This document shows, piece after piece, positions 11,051-23,634 of a stretch of 64,000 nt of DNA. The notes beneath the pieces are model-generated. The model saw only the letters and a program-made list of their open reading frames with translations, had not been told where the DNA came from and ran no database searches. This stretch comes from Pycnopodia helianthoides (taxonomy: Eukaryota; Echinodermata; Asteroidea; Forcipulatida; Asteriidae), in assembly GCA_032158295.1 (NCBI GenBank), contig CM063252.1, positions 10,280,744 through 10,344,743 of the forward strand, in the 5' to 3' direction. Every line of letters begins with the position of its first letter. Positions within the stretch are counted from its first letter, which is position 1. The translations under genes were made by a program, and so were the position numbers.

Positions 11051-14000
11051 AGTAATTAAAATGTTGCAGTTATTCGGAAAACATGCCTGCCTGCATTTAT
11101 TATGGCATAAAAGTAAATATGCTTTTTGAGTTACTTTTTCTTCTCATTTGATTGAATAGAGCAGATTAAAAAAGAAAGTGTACAAATTAGTCTTTTCAGT
11201 TTAATTTCTATAAATCATTTAAAATTGAGACCCGGTATTAAAATTGTCCTTGTTAAATAAGTTGTTTAAATTTTGTGTATGTACTCCGTCATGGTCAACC
11301 CCCCCCCCCCCAGCAACAAAAAACATTCATTAAAATAACTTGCTTCAAGTTGAAAGACTGTGTACTAATATTGCGAGTATAGATAAATATGGATGATAAT
11401 TAGGCAATCCCATCAAATTGGAGTGGAAAGATCTAAAATGGGATTATGAAGGAGTTTCTCCTTTCTCAAATTGAACAAAATTAATCTCCTCAAACTAAGT
11501 GATCTGATATCACGAGTACCAGGGATTATAACAGTTCCATATTGCGACAGTTTGTACATATTTTGTTAGTACATGTACATGGTACACATACATGGGTGAG
11601 TCCATGACGAATCACATCCCCCCCCCCCACTTCAAATTGGCATATATTTGGTATATGGGGTAATTGAGGCTGAAAAACCTCAAATGAAAACAAAATTGTA
11701 ATTTAGTAGCTATATGCATGTCCATCATGACATTGTCCCACAAAGGATTCTGGGTGAAATCCGAGTCCAAATATTGGCACCCACTGTCGCTCACTGACTG
11801 TGAAGCAATGGGGTTGTCCTCAACAGGTAAAACCTGGCATATTATTTACAATGTCAACTACAGCACAGCATCCATCTCGGTAGCCTAACCCTGTAAACTG
11901 TAAGCGTTTCCCCAAATTATTTATTGTGATACAATGTTTTCAAGATGGCGATTATGCAGAATTATTGGCTATAGTTTTTGTTTTCTTTTTCTGGTGTACC
12001 CCACCTACCCCACCGCCCTTCAAAGCAAACAAAAATGCTCCCCCAGTTATTTTTTTGCCCCCCCCCCCCAGTTTTTTCCCTGATGGCGGAAATTGAGTTT
12101 AATCCCAAACCATTGCACCCAATTTGTTACAATGTTTGTAAACTCAATTTCATCCATCATAATTAGCGGCACCATCATTCGCACAACACGTCACATTCAC
12201 ACAGTGCAAAATCTTATTTCTGGAGTGAATTGTAGGCTTATACAGTACAATATAGATTTTTGTTTGCCCCCCCCCCCCAGATTAACAGGTCTGGTGCTGC
12301 TGCTGTCTATCAAACTTGTCAAATTATTATTTAAAATGTCACAGCTATGGCAAGAAGTGGCAGTATAAATTATCTTTCAGGATCTTATAAAGGTTTCTGG
12401 TGTAACCCCCACCCATTCTAATAAAAAAGGAAATACATGTACATGTACTTTCTTCCACGTTTTGCTCAAACTTCACCTTATAAAAATATAATGATGGTAG
12501 AATTTAAAATTGATTGCTAACCAAATTGTGAGAATATATCAAGTAAAATCTGTCTTTTCAGCAAATCAAGGTTAATGCGAATTTCAAACGGGCATTCTTA
12601 GTTTTTCCTTTCAAATGTGCCAGATCTGTTTAAATGTTCTGGACAATGAATTTCTTAGTAATTTTAAATGAAAAGTATCGGATTCATTACAAAATAAAGT
12701 AAAGATTAATGGCCCCACATTTACCACATCTTCAACAGGCTCAAACAGGGTGAGGTTGTATGAAAATGACGAATTCTGAAAACTGGGTAACAATTTCACG
12801 AGTGGAAATAAAGCTCCTTGAATGTAAAGAATGTTTCATTTTAAAGGTTTACAGACTCTCTACATCATTTCAAATAGAAAACTGAAAATCTGATCATAAC
12901 AAAGGCCAAGTCTTTTCATCTCTGATGACAAGCTTGCCCTCTTTCAATAAAATCTGAAGGCACAGGGAGATCAGCAAAATCCTGACAAATCACATACCTG
13001 TATAAACAAGTTAACTATGTTGATCCCAAGATATTTTCGTATATTAAGGCTTATAAAAATTACCCAATCCAGGCAACTCAAATAAGCATGTTTATCTTCA
13101 AGCAAAATTATACTTCTTATCGTAAGTACATAACACTTGTACAATGTACATGTAACTAAAGCTTTCCACATATGCCAGAAGTATTTTAGAAACTTGAGAA
13201 TTGAATCAAGTTTAGTATTTCAAGATAAGATTTCACCATTCTTTAAAGTAATTTGAGTACATGCAACTGTTCAGTTAAAGTTGTACTAGGTTCGAGTCCA
13301 TGTTGCTGTTCAGTAAAAGTCGTCCTTGGAAAAAAAAATGATAAGAATATTGCTTTAATTATTTATTCAAACAACGAGCTCAGCTTATGAAAGCAGACAT
13401 TTTCAGGCTTAATTTGTAGCCTATGAAGTCAGCAAAACCCTGAAATTCAGACTGAATCATGACGAGTCTGGACTCTGCAATTAATGCTCATTAATTTGAG
13501 TTGCTTAATCCATTGACAGAAAAAAATGGGTGAAACATGTAGCAGCATCAACTCGCAAGGCATTTTTTCATCCTTTCATGCTTTTAGAAATGGCAGTTTA
13601 TTTTGAGACTTTAAGTGCCAAGTATCCTTAGTGTTAAAACTCCAGCTTATTGGCAACACACTCAGGGGACAAGAGTCATTGCTGACAAAAAGGTCTGAGA
13701 GTACAATCCAAAATTGAGACGTGTTTAAATGCAGATGGGATTTCCATCTTTTGGTAACCTCTGGAGTTATTAATTGCAAGCTTCTGGGAACAGTATCCTC
13801 AGTGCTGGAGATGGATCAAAGGGCATTCTGAAGTTGTATTTTAAGAAATGATCACGCCTTCTTTTTCACCAGGCAGATCTACGAAGGTCTGAATCTCTGC
13901 ACAAAGCACAACCTCGGTGAAAATGTTTCGAACCTGAACTAACATGTTGTCAATTTTTTAGGGCCAAGTTTCAAGGGCCAGGAAGACTTCAATCCATCGG

Positions 14001-14964
14001 TGATTAAGAATTTCAGTAACTGTTTGAGTCACTTCTCCATAAAATCCAACACCAACTAAATATCCATCACTTGTGCAGAAATATGGAACGCAACAAAGCC
14101 AAATGACGTCAGTTTTTTAGCCACATGAAATTCTCTAGGAGTGAATCAAGTCATCCCGAATTCATTGTGACATTCTATCGAAAGCGGTTGGTTTTTTTTG
14201 TCAAGAAACTACTGTTAATTCGGACAGTAGTATTAGCAATGCAAAGCAAGGGCATGAAGGAAACGCAAATAGTCAGTGACGGATGGTTAGCAGCTTCTTC
14301 CAGGTCCAACGACATCTGATCATCCTCCTCGTCCGTGGTAACCCTGTTAGAGGCTAGGGCTTTCTTTTGTGGATGCCATCGTTTAAGTTTTCTTATACAG
14401 AAATTCTGTACTTATCAGTTATTGCAGTGGGTTGAGTTGGCAAAACCCCAACAAAAAGGTACAGTGAAATGTGCTGTGAAAGTCACAGCGTATCTAGTTC
14501 CTGTGGTGACGAATGTCTTTAAAATTTTGAAGAAGTACGTCGGCATAGCGCATAATTTTGCATGCCAGTACATTCCTTCAGATGTTTCTTCAACGTTTCA
14601 CCAAAAAGTTAAAACACAAAATACAAACCATACACAAATAAATGCACTATTGCGTTCTCACATACAAAATAAAATTAAAACCCAGTCATAATTTATGACT
14701 GTAAAATAACAAATATAATATAAAATCTGCACGTTTCAGTTTTTTAACGACTTTCCTCTTCTTTTTATAGGAAAATTGCAGTTTAGTTTTTTAATCTGGT
14801 TAACTTTACTGTGGTTGAATAAAGGGTGGGACAAGGGAGAAAAGAGAAAAAGAAAGCACATTAGTACACAGATCATCTACAACTCATCACACTTCTAAAC
14901 GTCAGACTTGTGGACAAGTCTTTAAATGTTTGTCATGGAAACGCTCTCATTCGACTATAAAACC

Positions 14965-15157
14965 AGAGCTGCCAACATTTGCATCTTGCAACCAGGGAGA
15001 TTTTGTACACAATCAGAAGTATTAAGAGTAACATTCAACATGATTGGGAAAAGTTTCCATAATCAGGGAGATTTTCAAATTTGTTCATCAGAGCGTGGAA
15101 AGATTGGTTTATTTTCAGGGACCTTTCTGCAGAATCAGGGAGAGTTGGTTGCTCTTG
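14965..15157. mobile_element. Short inverted-repeat element, AGAGCTGCCAAC ends (family H), copy 1
   Basis: It begins AGAGCTGCCAACATTTGCAT and ends GGGAGAGTTGGTTGCTCT, so the ends are inverted. Inside are three copies of a CAGGGAGA(TTT) motif. A second copy with the same order of blocks lies at 51793-51987. Confidence 0.75.
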
Positions 15158-17205
15158 CAATAATGCCGTCTCCCGACAACTGCCCATTTAATGTGGCCAT
15201 AGTCACAACTTAGGTCCAGTGGGAGCGAGGAGTCTAGTAACAGGCTGTTACCACGACAAACATTTAACGACTTGTGCACAAGTCTACTAAACGTTAACAG
15301 AAAGTCACATAAGAAGGGAGGTTAAACTTATCATGTGTCCCCAAAAGATTCCAACATTGTGTATGTCAGAAGAACGAAACAAAAAGTGTAACCCCCCTTT
15401 CAGAGGCATGCAAATTTATCTCAAAATAAAACTGCATGCACAACAAACTGGAGACAAAACATATGTAGCATGCAAGGCATGAAATGGTCAAGATATTCTT
15501 GAATGATTGATCGAAGAAGGGCATGTATGTGCGAGTGTCCATAAGGAATGGCCCAAGTGTTAAAGGCATCGTTATTAACCTTGGAGTTATTGTTACTGGA
15601 GACAAATCAGTAGCAAGAGTTTTGAATAATTAATAATTTATGTACATGTACTGATAGTTTCACAGGGGACAAAAAGTAAAAAACTAAGAGGGCTCGGCAG
15701 TTCAAGTACAAGTAATGGGTGTAAAGAACCTGGGTTACAAAAGAAAATAATTTTGTTTAAATGCACAGCATTTAAAAAGGTGATTTGTGGTTTAGTCCGA
15801 AACAAATGATTGTTGGTGTGATTGTGGAAGGGTTGGGGAAAGGGTATGGCTCAATAAAAACAAGTAATTTGCTCCCTCATGCAAAGAAACAACGGGACAA
15901 AATTAACTCGTGAAAAAAAAATTTAAACATTGTTTAGAACAAGTTGTGCTAGAGAGTTACTTTGTTCTAATATAAATTTTTCACTCCTTTTTAATTTGAA
16001 AGTTGAATATATGTCCCAAAGAATTTTGCTGACAAGCATCCTCAAGTTTCTTTCAAACCAAGTATTTATTTGCAGTCACAAGAATTTGTAAGGAAGTTTA
16101 TCTTCCAAAGAAACTTTGAAACCCTTTGTCAAAATTTGATCTTATGATGGAAAGGTACACTTCATAAATGGTCAACAATGCTGGAAAGAGAACTTTCTGG
16201 GGAAACAAATTGCTGTTAGAGATTCCAGGATACTTACCGCTTACCATCAAACCAAACACATCTCTTCTGAAATACTTACCGTAGACAAACTCAGAAAAAA
16301 AAAGTAAACGGGGCTTAGTGGCCAATGTTTCCATTTTGTACATGGTGGAACTATCTTTATTGAGTTAAACGTAACCAACCGGCTGGTGGTACTGAAGTAA
16401 TCAAATGACAGAGACAATTTTGCAAGTTTTTATTTTCTGCACAAGAAATTCGGAACTAATTAGCCAAGTCCTTTTATTTTGATTTTTTCCACTTGAAGCT
16501 TAGTCTTTCAAAAAATGAAAAAAGAATAATAATAATAATAAAAAATAAACATACATGGTTTTGGTACGACATCTAAGAAAACACATTAACATTTCTAGAA
16601 AAAATAACCACTGAGTAATTGAGCTGAGCCACATGACAAAAATTTAAGATATAAAAAGAGCACGAGCAATTTAGATCTAAGCTAAAAAACTTTTTTTTTG
16701 TTTACTATGATTAAAATCCTTCCACAATTAAATTGTTCAAAGTCGAAAAAATATCTTTAGATCGTGCTCCAGACTTTGAAGTTCCAATACATGGTTGTAA
16801 ATATTTTTACGTATTTTTTCGGAAACTCATAACTGTGGATTTAAAGGTAAAAGTGCATTTTAATAATTTTGATATATACTCACATTGAACATCACGGTTG
16901 ACAGAAACGATAACTACACTTTGTACGTTTTTTTTCTTCTTCTTAACATTTTCACTATGTAAAAATATTTGTTTTACCCAGTTTTTTGTTTCTTCTGCTG
17001 GAAATTATGTCAATTCGACAGAAATTCTTATGAGTTCACTTTTATTCGTTAGTTTGAGTTCTCTTTTTCACAGTGGTGACTCAGGTGGCGGCCAGATAGC
17101 ATGTCAAACCAGTTCGGATATTTACAAGTGTTTTTTGTGATTCAATTTGGATGGAAACAGCCGTTGGACTTATGGTACAGGGGGAAGCCAGTTAAGTGAT
17201 TTTTT

Positions 17206-17307
17206 TTTATTCACCTTGGCATTGGCTGGGTTGAAAAGGTATTAGAATGGCAACGCCTTCCACAGACAGGTCAACGGGTCAAGTCAGGTCGAGTTAGGTC
17301 ATGATGT
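17206..17307 (-). other. Candidate hnRNP Q/R 3' UTR and polyadenylation signal
   Basis: The minus-strand AATAAA (plus-strand tttatt at 17206-17211) lies about 100 nt beyond the stop codon. Further minus-strand AATAAA candidates occur near 16471, 16424, 16350 and 15108, so longer 3' ends are possible. Confidence 0.4.
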
Positions 17308-20300
17308 CTAGAAGCCGGACCCGTAGTTATCCTGTGACCATGACTGCTCTCCATAGCTCTGGTTGTAGTCGTACCCTGATGAGAAGTCACCCAGTGGCTG
17401 CTGAGCTATGGGTTGGACACCCCAGCCTCCCTGGGTGTTACGTCGCTTGGTATCAGCAGACTGCTGCCCCTCAAATTTCCTCTTCCCACCGACATTGCCA
17501 CCACGGTTTCCACCACGACCCCCTCGGACACCACCACCACGTCCACCACGCTGCTGCTGCTGACCACCACGGTTTCCACCACGCCCCCTGGGTCCACCTC
17601 GGCCTCCTGGTCCACCGCGTGGACTACCCATGCCACCACGTGCACCTCGTTGTCCGCCACGTCCACGGGGTCCTACACCCTGTCCACGGCCACCATACCC
17701 GAATCCTGCATCGTACCCACGGTCAAAGTATCCGTAGTCGTAGGGGTCGTCATAACCACCGGGGTAGCCACCATAGTAACCATCATCATAACCACCACCG
17801 TAACCGAAATCCCGGTAGCCACGATCTCCACGGTCAAAGCCCCGACCACCACGAGGTCCCCTTCCTCCTCCACCACGGTTACCGCGCATTTGTCCATAGT
17901 AGTCATCATAGTATCTATAGACAAATAAAACGTTTTTTTTTATGAAGGATTTACAGCTCCTACATGGAAAGGTGGCAAATTTATGTTCTGCAGCACACGT
18001 CGGCTACGGAGTCAACAGTTAAGGGATAGGGAAGAACAGCCTATCCTTAAACTGATGACTCAATAGCCGACGTGTGCTACAGAAAAAAAAATTGCGGACA
18101 GGAGGCCTCAAGACCAATGCACATGGCTGCCATACATGAAAGCAATCACTCTTGAATCCTTACCTTCCTCCTTGGTAGCTTTGTTTCATCTGTCTCTCCT
18201 TCTTCTTCTTGTTTTCCTGAGGTGGTTTGGCAAGTGATGCCTCGATGTCCGTTCCTTGGAATGGTTTACCATTCATCTCATCAATGGCCTGTACGTGTTT
18301 AATTCAAACAATAAAACAAAACATTAACTTATGCTCACCTTGACCAAACAATAGCTCTAGTCATTTGCATAGTGTGGCAACTTGACATCGTATGCAGTGT
18401 CTCTGTGCATATAGAGTCAAGTACACAAAATAAGGCACACTTCTCATTTAGTTCAAGAAATGCCACAGCAAGTGGCACAAGCCAAAAACTGTTTGGCTAA
18501 ATTTTTAAAATCTTTTAAAGCATGCAACATTTCTTTTTCACTGTCTCGCTGACAATAAATTACATGGTATAATAATCTTTAAAAATCAAATATGTGAGCG
18601 ATATAATTTAAGAATCAAACCCAAGACAATTTTTTTTAAGATGTCTTGAACTTTTAGGTTTCACAGCAATTGTTCTGACCTTGATGGCGCTTTCCCTCTC
18701 CGTGTAGTGAATGAAGCAGTAGTCCTTCATCTTCTTCACCTTCTCCACCGTACCGTACACCTCAAAGTGTTCCTTGATGTTCTCCTCGGTGGCCTCCGGG
18801 GAGAGGTTACGGATGTACACAACCTTCACCTGATGATTAAGAAACCCACCATGTGATTAACATTCAGAGAAAGATTGTGAACCTCCCAGAAATTCATGTT
18901 CAAGCAATAACCCACAAGGGAATTCATTTACAGGTAATAAATCATAAGGGAATTTATGTTCGAGTAATAAACAACGAGGTAATTTATGTTCAAATAAAAA
19001 ACCACAAGGGAATTTATGCTCAAGTAATAAATCACAAGGAAAGTCATGTTGTCTACACAGGAAAATTAAGCTAGACCTTGTAATATCTTGTGCAAAGATC
19101 TGAAATGAGAAACATACTACTAGCATTCTATAATAAATATTTTTTCCAATCAATCTTGTATCAAATATCTAAAAGAATTGACCCATTGCACGATGTGCAA
19201 CACACTCCACATGCCTATCCTGTACCCCATTTTGGGAGTCTAAATGTACATTAAAAAGCCAAAATGGTGGAAATGGCAGGCATGAATTATGCAATTGGTA
19301 AATATACAAATTTAAAACAACAATGATTGAAATAGTAGGAACATTATTACAATTTATTAGTTAAAGAAAAATAATAGTGCAATTTATAGAGCGCTTTATG
19401 TGATACTACACAAAAGCACTGAACAAAATGTACAATTTAAACTTAACAAAATTGTAGCAACAAATCCATCAAAAAAAAAAGCACAAAATATTACCAACTA
19501 AAGGAAACCACTAAATAAAAACTAATAGTAGTCAAAACCCTGTTAAAACAGAACACATTTCAATTAGCAATTAGAATTTATGGCTAATCAGAAGGGCACG
19601 GCAATTTCCCCAAAATTAAGGGCACCCCAATGAGAAAAATCTTAATTGTATTGAAGGCACCCACAGCAATTGCTGTGGTGCCGTGGCGAAATTCGAGGCC
19701 TGCAAGTCTGTAAGTAAACGGAAGACATCTTGCACATACCTTTGCCATTGTCTCCTCATCTGGTTCTGAGATTGGATCAGCCCAGTCGACCGTGACCATG
19801 GCGCTCCACACCCTAACCTTGCCGCTCATCAGAGCACGACGGGCAGCATTGGCCGACCGATGGCTGTCGTACTCCAGGAAGGCAAAGCCACGGTTCTTAG
19901 ACTTGTCCTCCCCGTGGTAGATGATGACATCGGTAAGACCAGCTGAGGAAAGAAATAATTTACTTGAGAAATTGTCCAACTTCATGAAGAAAACAATTCC
20001 TTTTAACATTTTTCTTCTTATACGGCTGCCATATCTTCCAACTGACACAAAAACTTTAAGCACAAAAACTTGCAAAGCACAGACAAATTATGCTTTGCTG
20101 AAACAGTTTACCAGCCAAAATCTTTTATAGAGTTTACATTGTTGCCACTGGTTCCCGACTCATTTTTTTGCTTACTAAGGAAATTCTGCTAATCAGCTTT
20201 ATGACATTGGGCACTGGCCGTTATTGAATTGAATACTTACGTGTTGCATTGGCAAACTCGTCCATGATCTCTTTCTTGGACTTGTTCTTCGGTACCGATC

Positions 20301-23300
20301 CAACGAACAGCCGGCTCTTTGGGATTGAGATGTTACAGTTGATCTGCCAGCCTTCTTTGATCTTGTGACCGTTCAGCTGTAATAAAAGACATTTTATACC
20401 AATTCAATATTTTTCTCGCAAAAATCTACCAAACACAACACATGCACGTGAATTTTGTTTTATTTGTACAAGTAAACTTTGAATATTGAATGTGAAAAGT
20501 GTGCAATAAAAAAATTCAAAATTGTATTTTTTATAGTGTTAAGGAGGGAGTTATCTCCTTCTGATAGGCCATTTGCAGACCCTTCAAAAATTAATTCCTC
20601 ACACTTTCTTGTAGCTTTGTACACCCTCTCTGGGGATTAACCATTAGACCAAAGTGTACACAACCATGCATGATCAGTGAAACATATAAATGGCTTTGGA
20701 TAATAAAACAGTGGGCTCCACAATCTACCAGCAAATTTTATGGCCAAATTTACTTTAAACAATCTTTCGTTACAAACAATTTCCTGAAGATTTTACCAAC
20801 CTGTTTTACACATTCATTTGCACCTTCCTTGTCGCAGAACGTTGTGAAAGCGTAGCCTCTGTTCAAACCTGACATGGGATCCATCATCAGCCTCAAGTCA
20901 TAAATCCTGCCGCACTTCTCGATGAGGGGGACCAAGACATCCTCAAATGTATCTTTGGGGATCTTGCCAATGAACACCTGTTTAATAGGAATTATTTAAG
21001 AAGTTGTCTCAGATATACTTTTGTATTTCTTGTTGATAATTCTATTAGTCCTCAAATGTAAACGCTAAAATAAAACAGAAAGCAACCTACACCAAAAGCA
21101 TTTTTTCCATTGTCTCAATTAAAATAATAATTAATAATCTGATCAATTGTGGGCACAATTTAAAAGATTTGCTTCCGCAGAAAATAGCGCTTGACAATTT
21201 TCTGTGAAGCAAAAATAAGCAGGATAACATTGTAACATTGGATGACATTGTAGTTTGGTTGGTAACCTTATTCAACTCCAGACTGCAAAGCAGAGCCACA
21301 GAAGCAATTTAAAACAAAATTGCCATAAGTACGATACCATTTACTATACATTGAATAAAAGTGGGAAAGAATCCTTCTTTATAATTTTGAAACTAGAAAA
21401 ACATTATCAATGAATTTGTTTTCTTCATGATCTTAACTTGACATACACTCAGGCCTGGAATTTCATCTTTGAGACGGCAAGGCCATTTTCATTTTGCAAA
21501 GGGCACTTATATTGGAAAAACTTAAAGTATATGAGAAACTTTTGAAGGGGCACCAAGGCCAAGACCAGGGCAACGGAGGCCATGGCCTCCCTGGCCTCCG
21601 TGTAATTCCAGGCCTGTACACTGCACAAAAAATAAACTGATTGAAGCAACTTTGGAAGGGTATTGAATCTGTAAGCTCGAGTCTTCTTGACTTGCATGCT
21701 TACCTCACATCCAGCACCAGGAGTGTCTCCCTCCCATTCTGGGGGTGGTCCTCCATACTTCCTCTGTCCTGTTGTGACATCAAGGGAGTAGCCCGTCTTC
21801 TCAAGCATTTCCTGTCCAGAATAAAAGCACAAAATTAATTTAATTCAACAATAAGGACAGCAAACCTTCCTAGATTCATCACAATCCGGTGAAACTTGCA
21901 GATCTTGAGTAAACAAGTTTCCAGAACTACCAGCATGCAATTTGTGCACAGATGTTGACTGTGCACCAACCAAAAGTTTCAAAGCTTATTTCGGTAAGAT
22001 AAATAGAAGCAAATGGATGTTAAGAATTGAGCTCTTGAGATCATGGCCCAATTTCATATTGCTGCTTATAAAAGCACAACAAGTATCAAAGCACAACAAA
22101 ATTATGCTTACCAGGATAAGGTTACCAGCCAAACTACCATGTCACAAGTACACTTTGTGACTGGTATCCTGCTCATTTCTGCTAAGCAGAAATTTGTTTA
22201 GCAATATTTTCTGCTTAAGCGGCTCAATGAAATAGGGCCCTGGAGTTACCTGCCTTAGTACTGACTCAAGTGAAATAAAACCAATGTGTGTAATTGCGAA
22301 GACTTGGGCGACCCCCTTGAGAAAGAAACAGCCTCAGGGTACAACCCTTACTCCCTAGGGTGATGTTCTCCCCGTTACTCCTTCCTCACTCTAACAAAAT
22401 CCAAAACCAAATGGTGAACTCAACATACAAACAGGCCTGCATACAAACTGTTGGACTCTTATTTATGGTAATATTGCCTGATCCAATGTAGAGCAAATCA
22501 GTTTACTGGCACAGTTCTCAGTCCAACAGAATCACAAAACATGCTGTTGGCAACTGTCCACAGTTTCTAACCAAATGAACATTTGATTTATTCATAAAGT
22601 ATTTCCAAAAAAGTTCACTTCCTAGTCAAAACGCCTCCCACCTGACATAGTTCAAAACAAGAATTCATAGCATCGTGATTTGTTTTTCTTTTTCTCGTAT
22701 CTACCTTAATTTTGGCCTCATCTGGTCCCATGTTCTCAGCAGCTGCTTGGGCGCCGCTGCTACTACCAGGCCGCCTGCCTTTCTGCCTGAATGTTTTGAT
22801 GACACCGCAGATGAATGCACTCTTGTTGTTCACATGTGTGAGATTGCTTGAGCTGAACTTCTTGAGGACAGCGAGGGAACTTTCATCACCGAGCTCCTTC
22901 AGAGCTTCCAGCGCCCTGTCATCAAGCTTGTCATCCTCCAGTAAGCCCTCTGAAGATGAAAAACACAAGGCAGAGTCATTAACAGAAAACCCATCTTATT
23001 TTTAAGGTGAAAAAAGATGAAACTTAAGATTGTTTAAAGCCCCACAAGAGTTTGGCAACTTTCTCATCCTGCCTCAGGACTTCAACATCAAAAATCAAAA
23101 TAATTGTAGTAAAGCAGAAACTAGATATAACTCAGTAAACAATGATTGCAAATATTAGAGAAGAGTTTGAAGAGTGTTTAGCCAAAGGTTTTGCCTTATT
23201 GACCCAATTCACCAGACATCGTTATCACAATATCTTGGTTTCTGCATTTTATGTTATTTCAGGTGACACGTTTTAGATGGCGCGGTGTTTACTCGCGTAC

Positions 23301-23634
23301 CATAATTTTTAAGCGCAACTTGACTAAAAAAAAAGGGCGAGCATGGGAGATAGTCGTCGTGTACAATGTTTGCGCTAGGGGTCAAAAGCCAGATTTTCAC
23401 AAATTAGTTTATAAATTCTTCTCATGGCTACTTACGCCCCGATAATTCAGTGATGATTTGGTCAAGCTTCTCAGCAACCTTTTCTGTGAAGCCCATGCCG
23501 AGATATTTGTCAAAGTTGTCTGTCCTTGTGTATGTTTCTGTCTCCATGGGTTCGTCCCCAGCCGGGGTCTCCCCCTGCACCTCCTCGTCCATTTGCTGGT
23601 CCTCAGGAAGTTGGTCTCCGTTGGATTCGGCCAT
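17308..23634 (-). CDS. SYNCRIP/HNRNPR: hnRNP Q/R family RNA-binding protein, complete, nine coding exons, 649 aa
   Basis: This family binds mRNA in spliceosomal, transport and mRNA-stability complexes. Coding exons in transcript order: 23634-23436, 22949-22705, 21811-21704, 20977-20801, 20376-20241, 19942-19740, 18829-18680, 18288-18164, 17914-17308. They total 1,950 nt, exactly 650 codons, and all joints are in phase. Domains: an acidic N-terminal region with the NURR module at about residues 40-125 ([30 protein letters not shown]); RRM1 from about 185 ([15 protein letters not shown]); RRM2 from about 265 ([15 protein letters not shown]); RRM3 from about 358 (VYIRNL, DYCFIHY); a KKKKER linker; a YDDYY/DY-rich stretch; an RGG box; and a bipartite nuclear signal [15 protein letters not shown] before PIAQQPL. 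Vertebrate SYNCRIP and HNRNPR have the same order at about 620-635 aa. The start lies in a good context behind a possible 5' UTR acceptor (tttcag at about 23645). A single invertebrate co-orthologue of the vertebrate pair is the likely status, which I cannot verify here. Confidence 0.95.
17991..18081. mobile_element. Near-perfect palindromic element in hnRNP last intron
   Basis: The left arm starts AGCACACGTCGGCTACGGAG. The right arm ends ATAGCCGACGTGTGCT. The inner arms CTATCC.../...GGATAG also pair across a short loop near 18030. The folded arm is about 40 bp. It lies between the last two coding exons of the hnRNP gene (introns from 18163 to 17915). It looks like a tiny foldback element. 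Confidence 0.7.
18885..19050. repeat. 33-bp minisatellite in hnRNP intron
   Basis: About five imperfect tandem units follow the pattern AATTTATGTTCAAGTAATAA then ACCACAAGGG (about 33 bp). The unit length is a multiple of three, so both strands show long open frames with repeated motifs such as VINHKGIY on plus and LLLEHKFPC on minus. These frames are by-products of the repeat, not genes. Confidence 0.85.
19590..19706. mobile_element. GAGGCCTG-ended element (family F), left-truncated copy
   Basis: It contains GGGCACGGCAATTTCCCCAA, GCACCCACAGCAATTGCTGT and the terminus AATTCGAGGCCTG. The same blocks in the opposite orientation lie at 45275-45379 and 47376-47519. Confidence 0.7.
21450..21616. 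mobile_element. CAGGCCTGG-family element (family E) with 6-bp target duplication
   Basis: Ends CAGGCCTGGAATTTC and AATTCCAGGCCTG are inverted. The hexamer tacact directly precedes the element and directly follows it (21444-21449 and 21617-21622). It lies in the hnRNP intron downstream of exon 21811-21704. Interior blocks are shared with 27756-27921 and 49702-49859. Confidence 0.88.
22043..22243. mobile_element. GGCCCAATTTC-ended element (family G), hnRNP intron copy
   Basis: The left end GGCCCAATTTCATATTGCTG is inverted at the right as a CTCAATGAAATAGGGCCC end. Inside are the family blocks AAGGTTACCAGCCAA, ACCATGTCAC and TGTGACTGGTATCCTGC, and near the right end TTTCTGCTTAAGCGGCTC. Similar copies lie near 46018, 47700-48045 and 62637. 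Confidence 0.75.

Larger units (their letters stand above)
9599..17205. other. Convergent SRRM1/hnRNP spacer; no gene seen
   Basis: AT-rich DNA between two genes that point at each other. No open frame has a recognisable domain or family pattern. Besides the SINE at 9838-9970 I see a Tigger/mariner-like relic at about 10873-11050, poly-C runs near 11300, 11620, 12060 and 12275, and an inverted-repeat element at 14965-15157. Parts may be 3' UTR of either neighbour. Confidence 0.6.

Noticed and set aside
17301..17945. Long plus-strand frames rich in His and Thr
   Set aside because: They are antisense to the RGG/DY-rich last exon of hnRNP Q/R; GC-rich glycine and arginine codons keep the opposite strand open.
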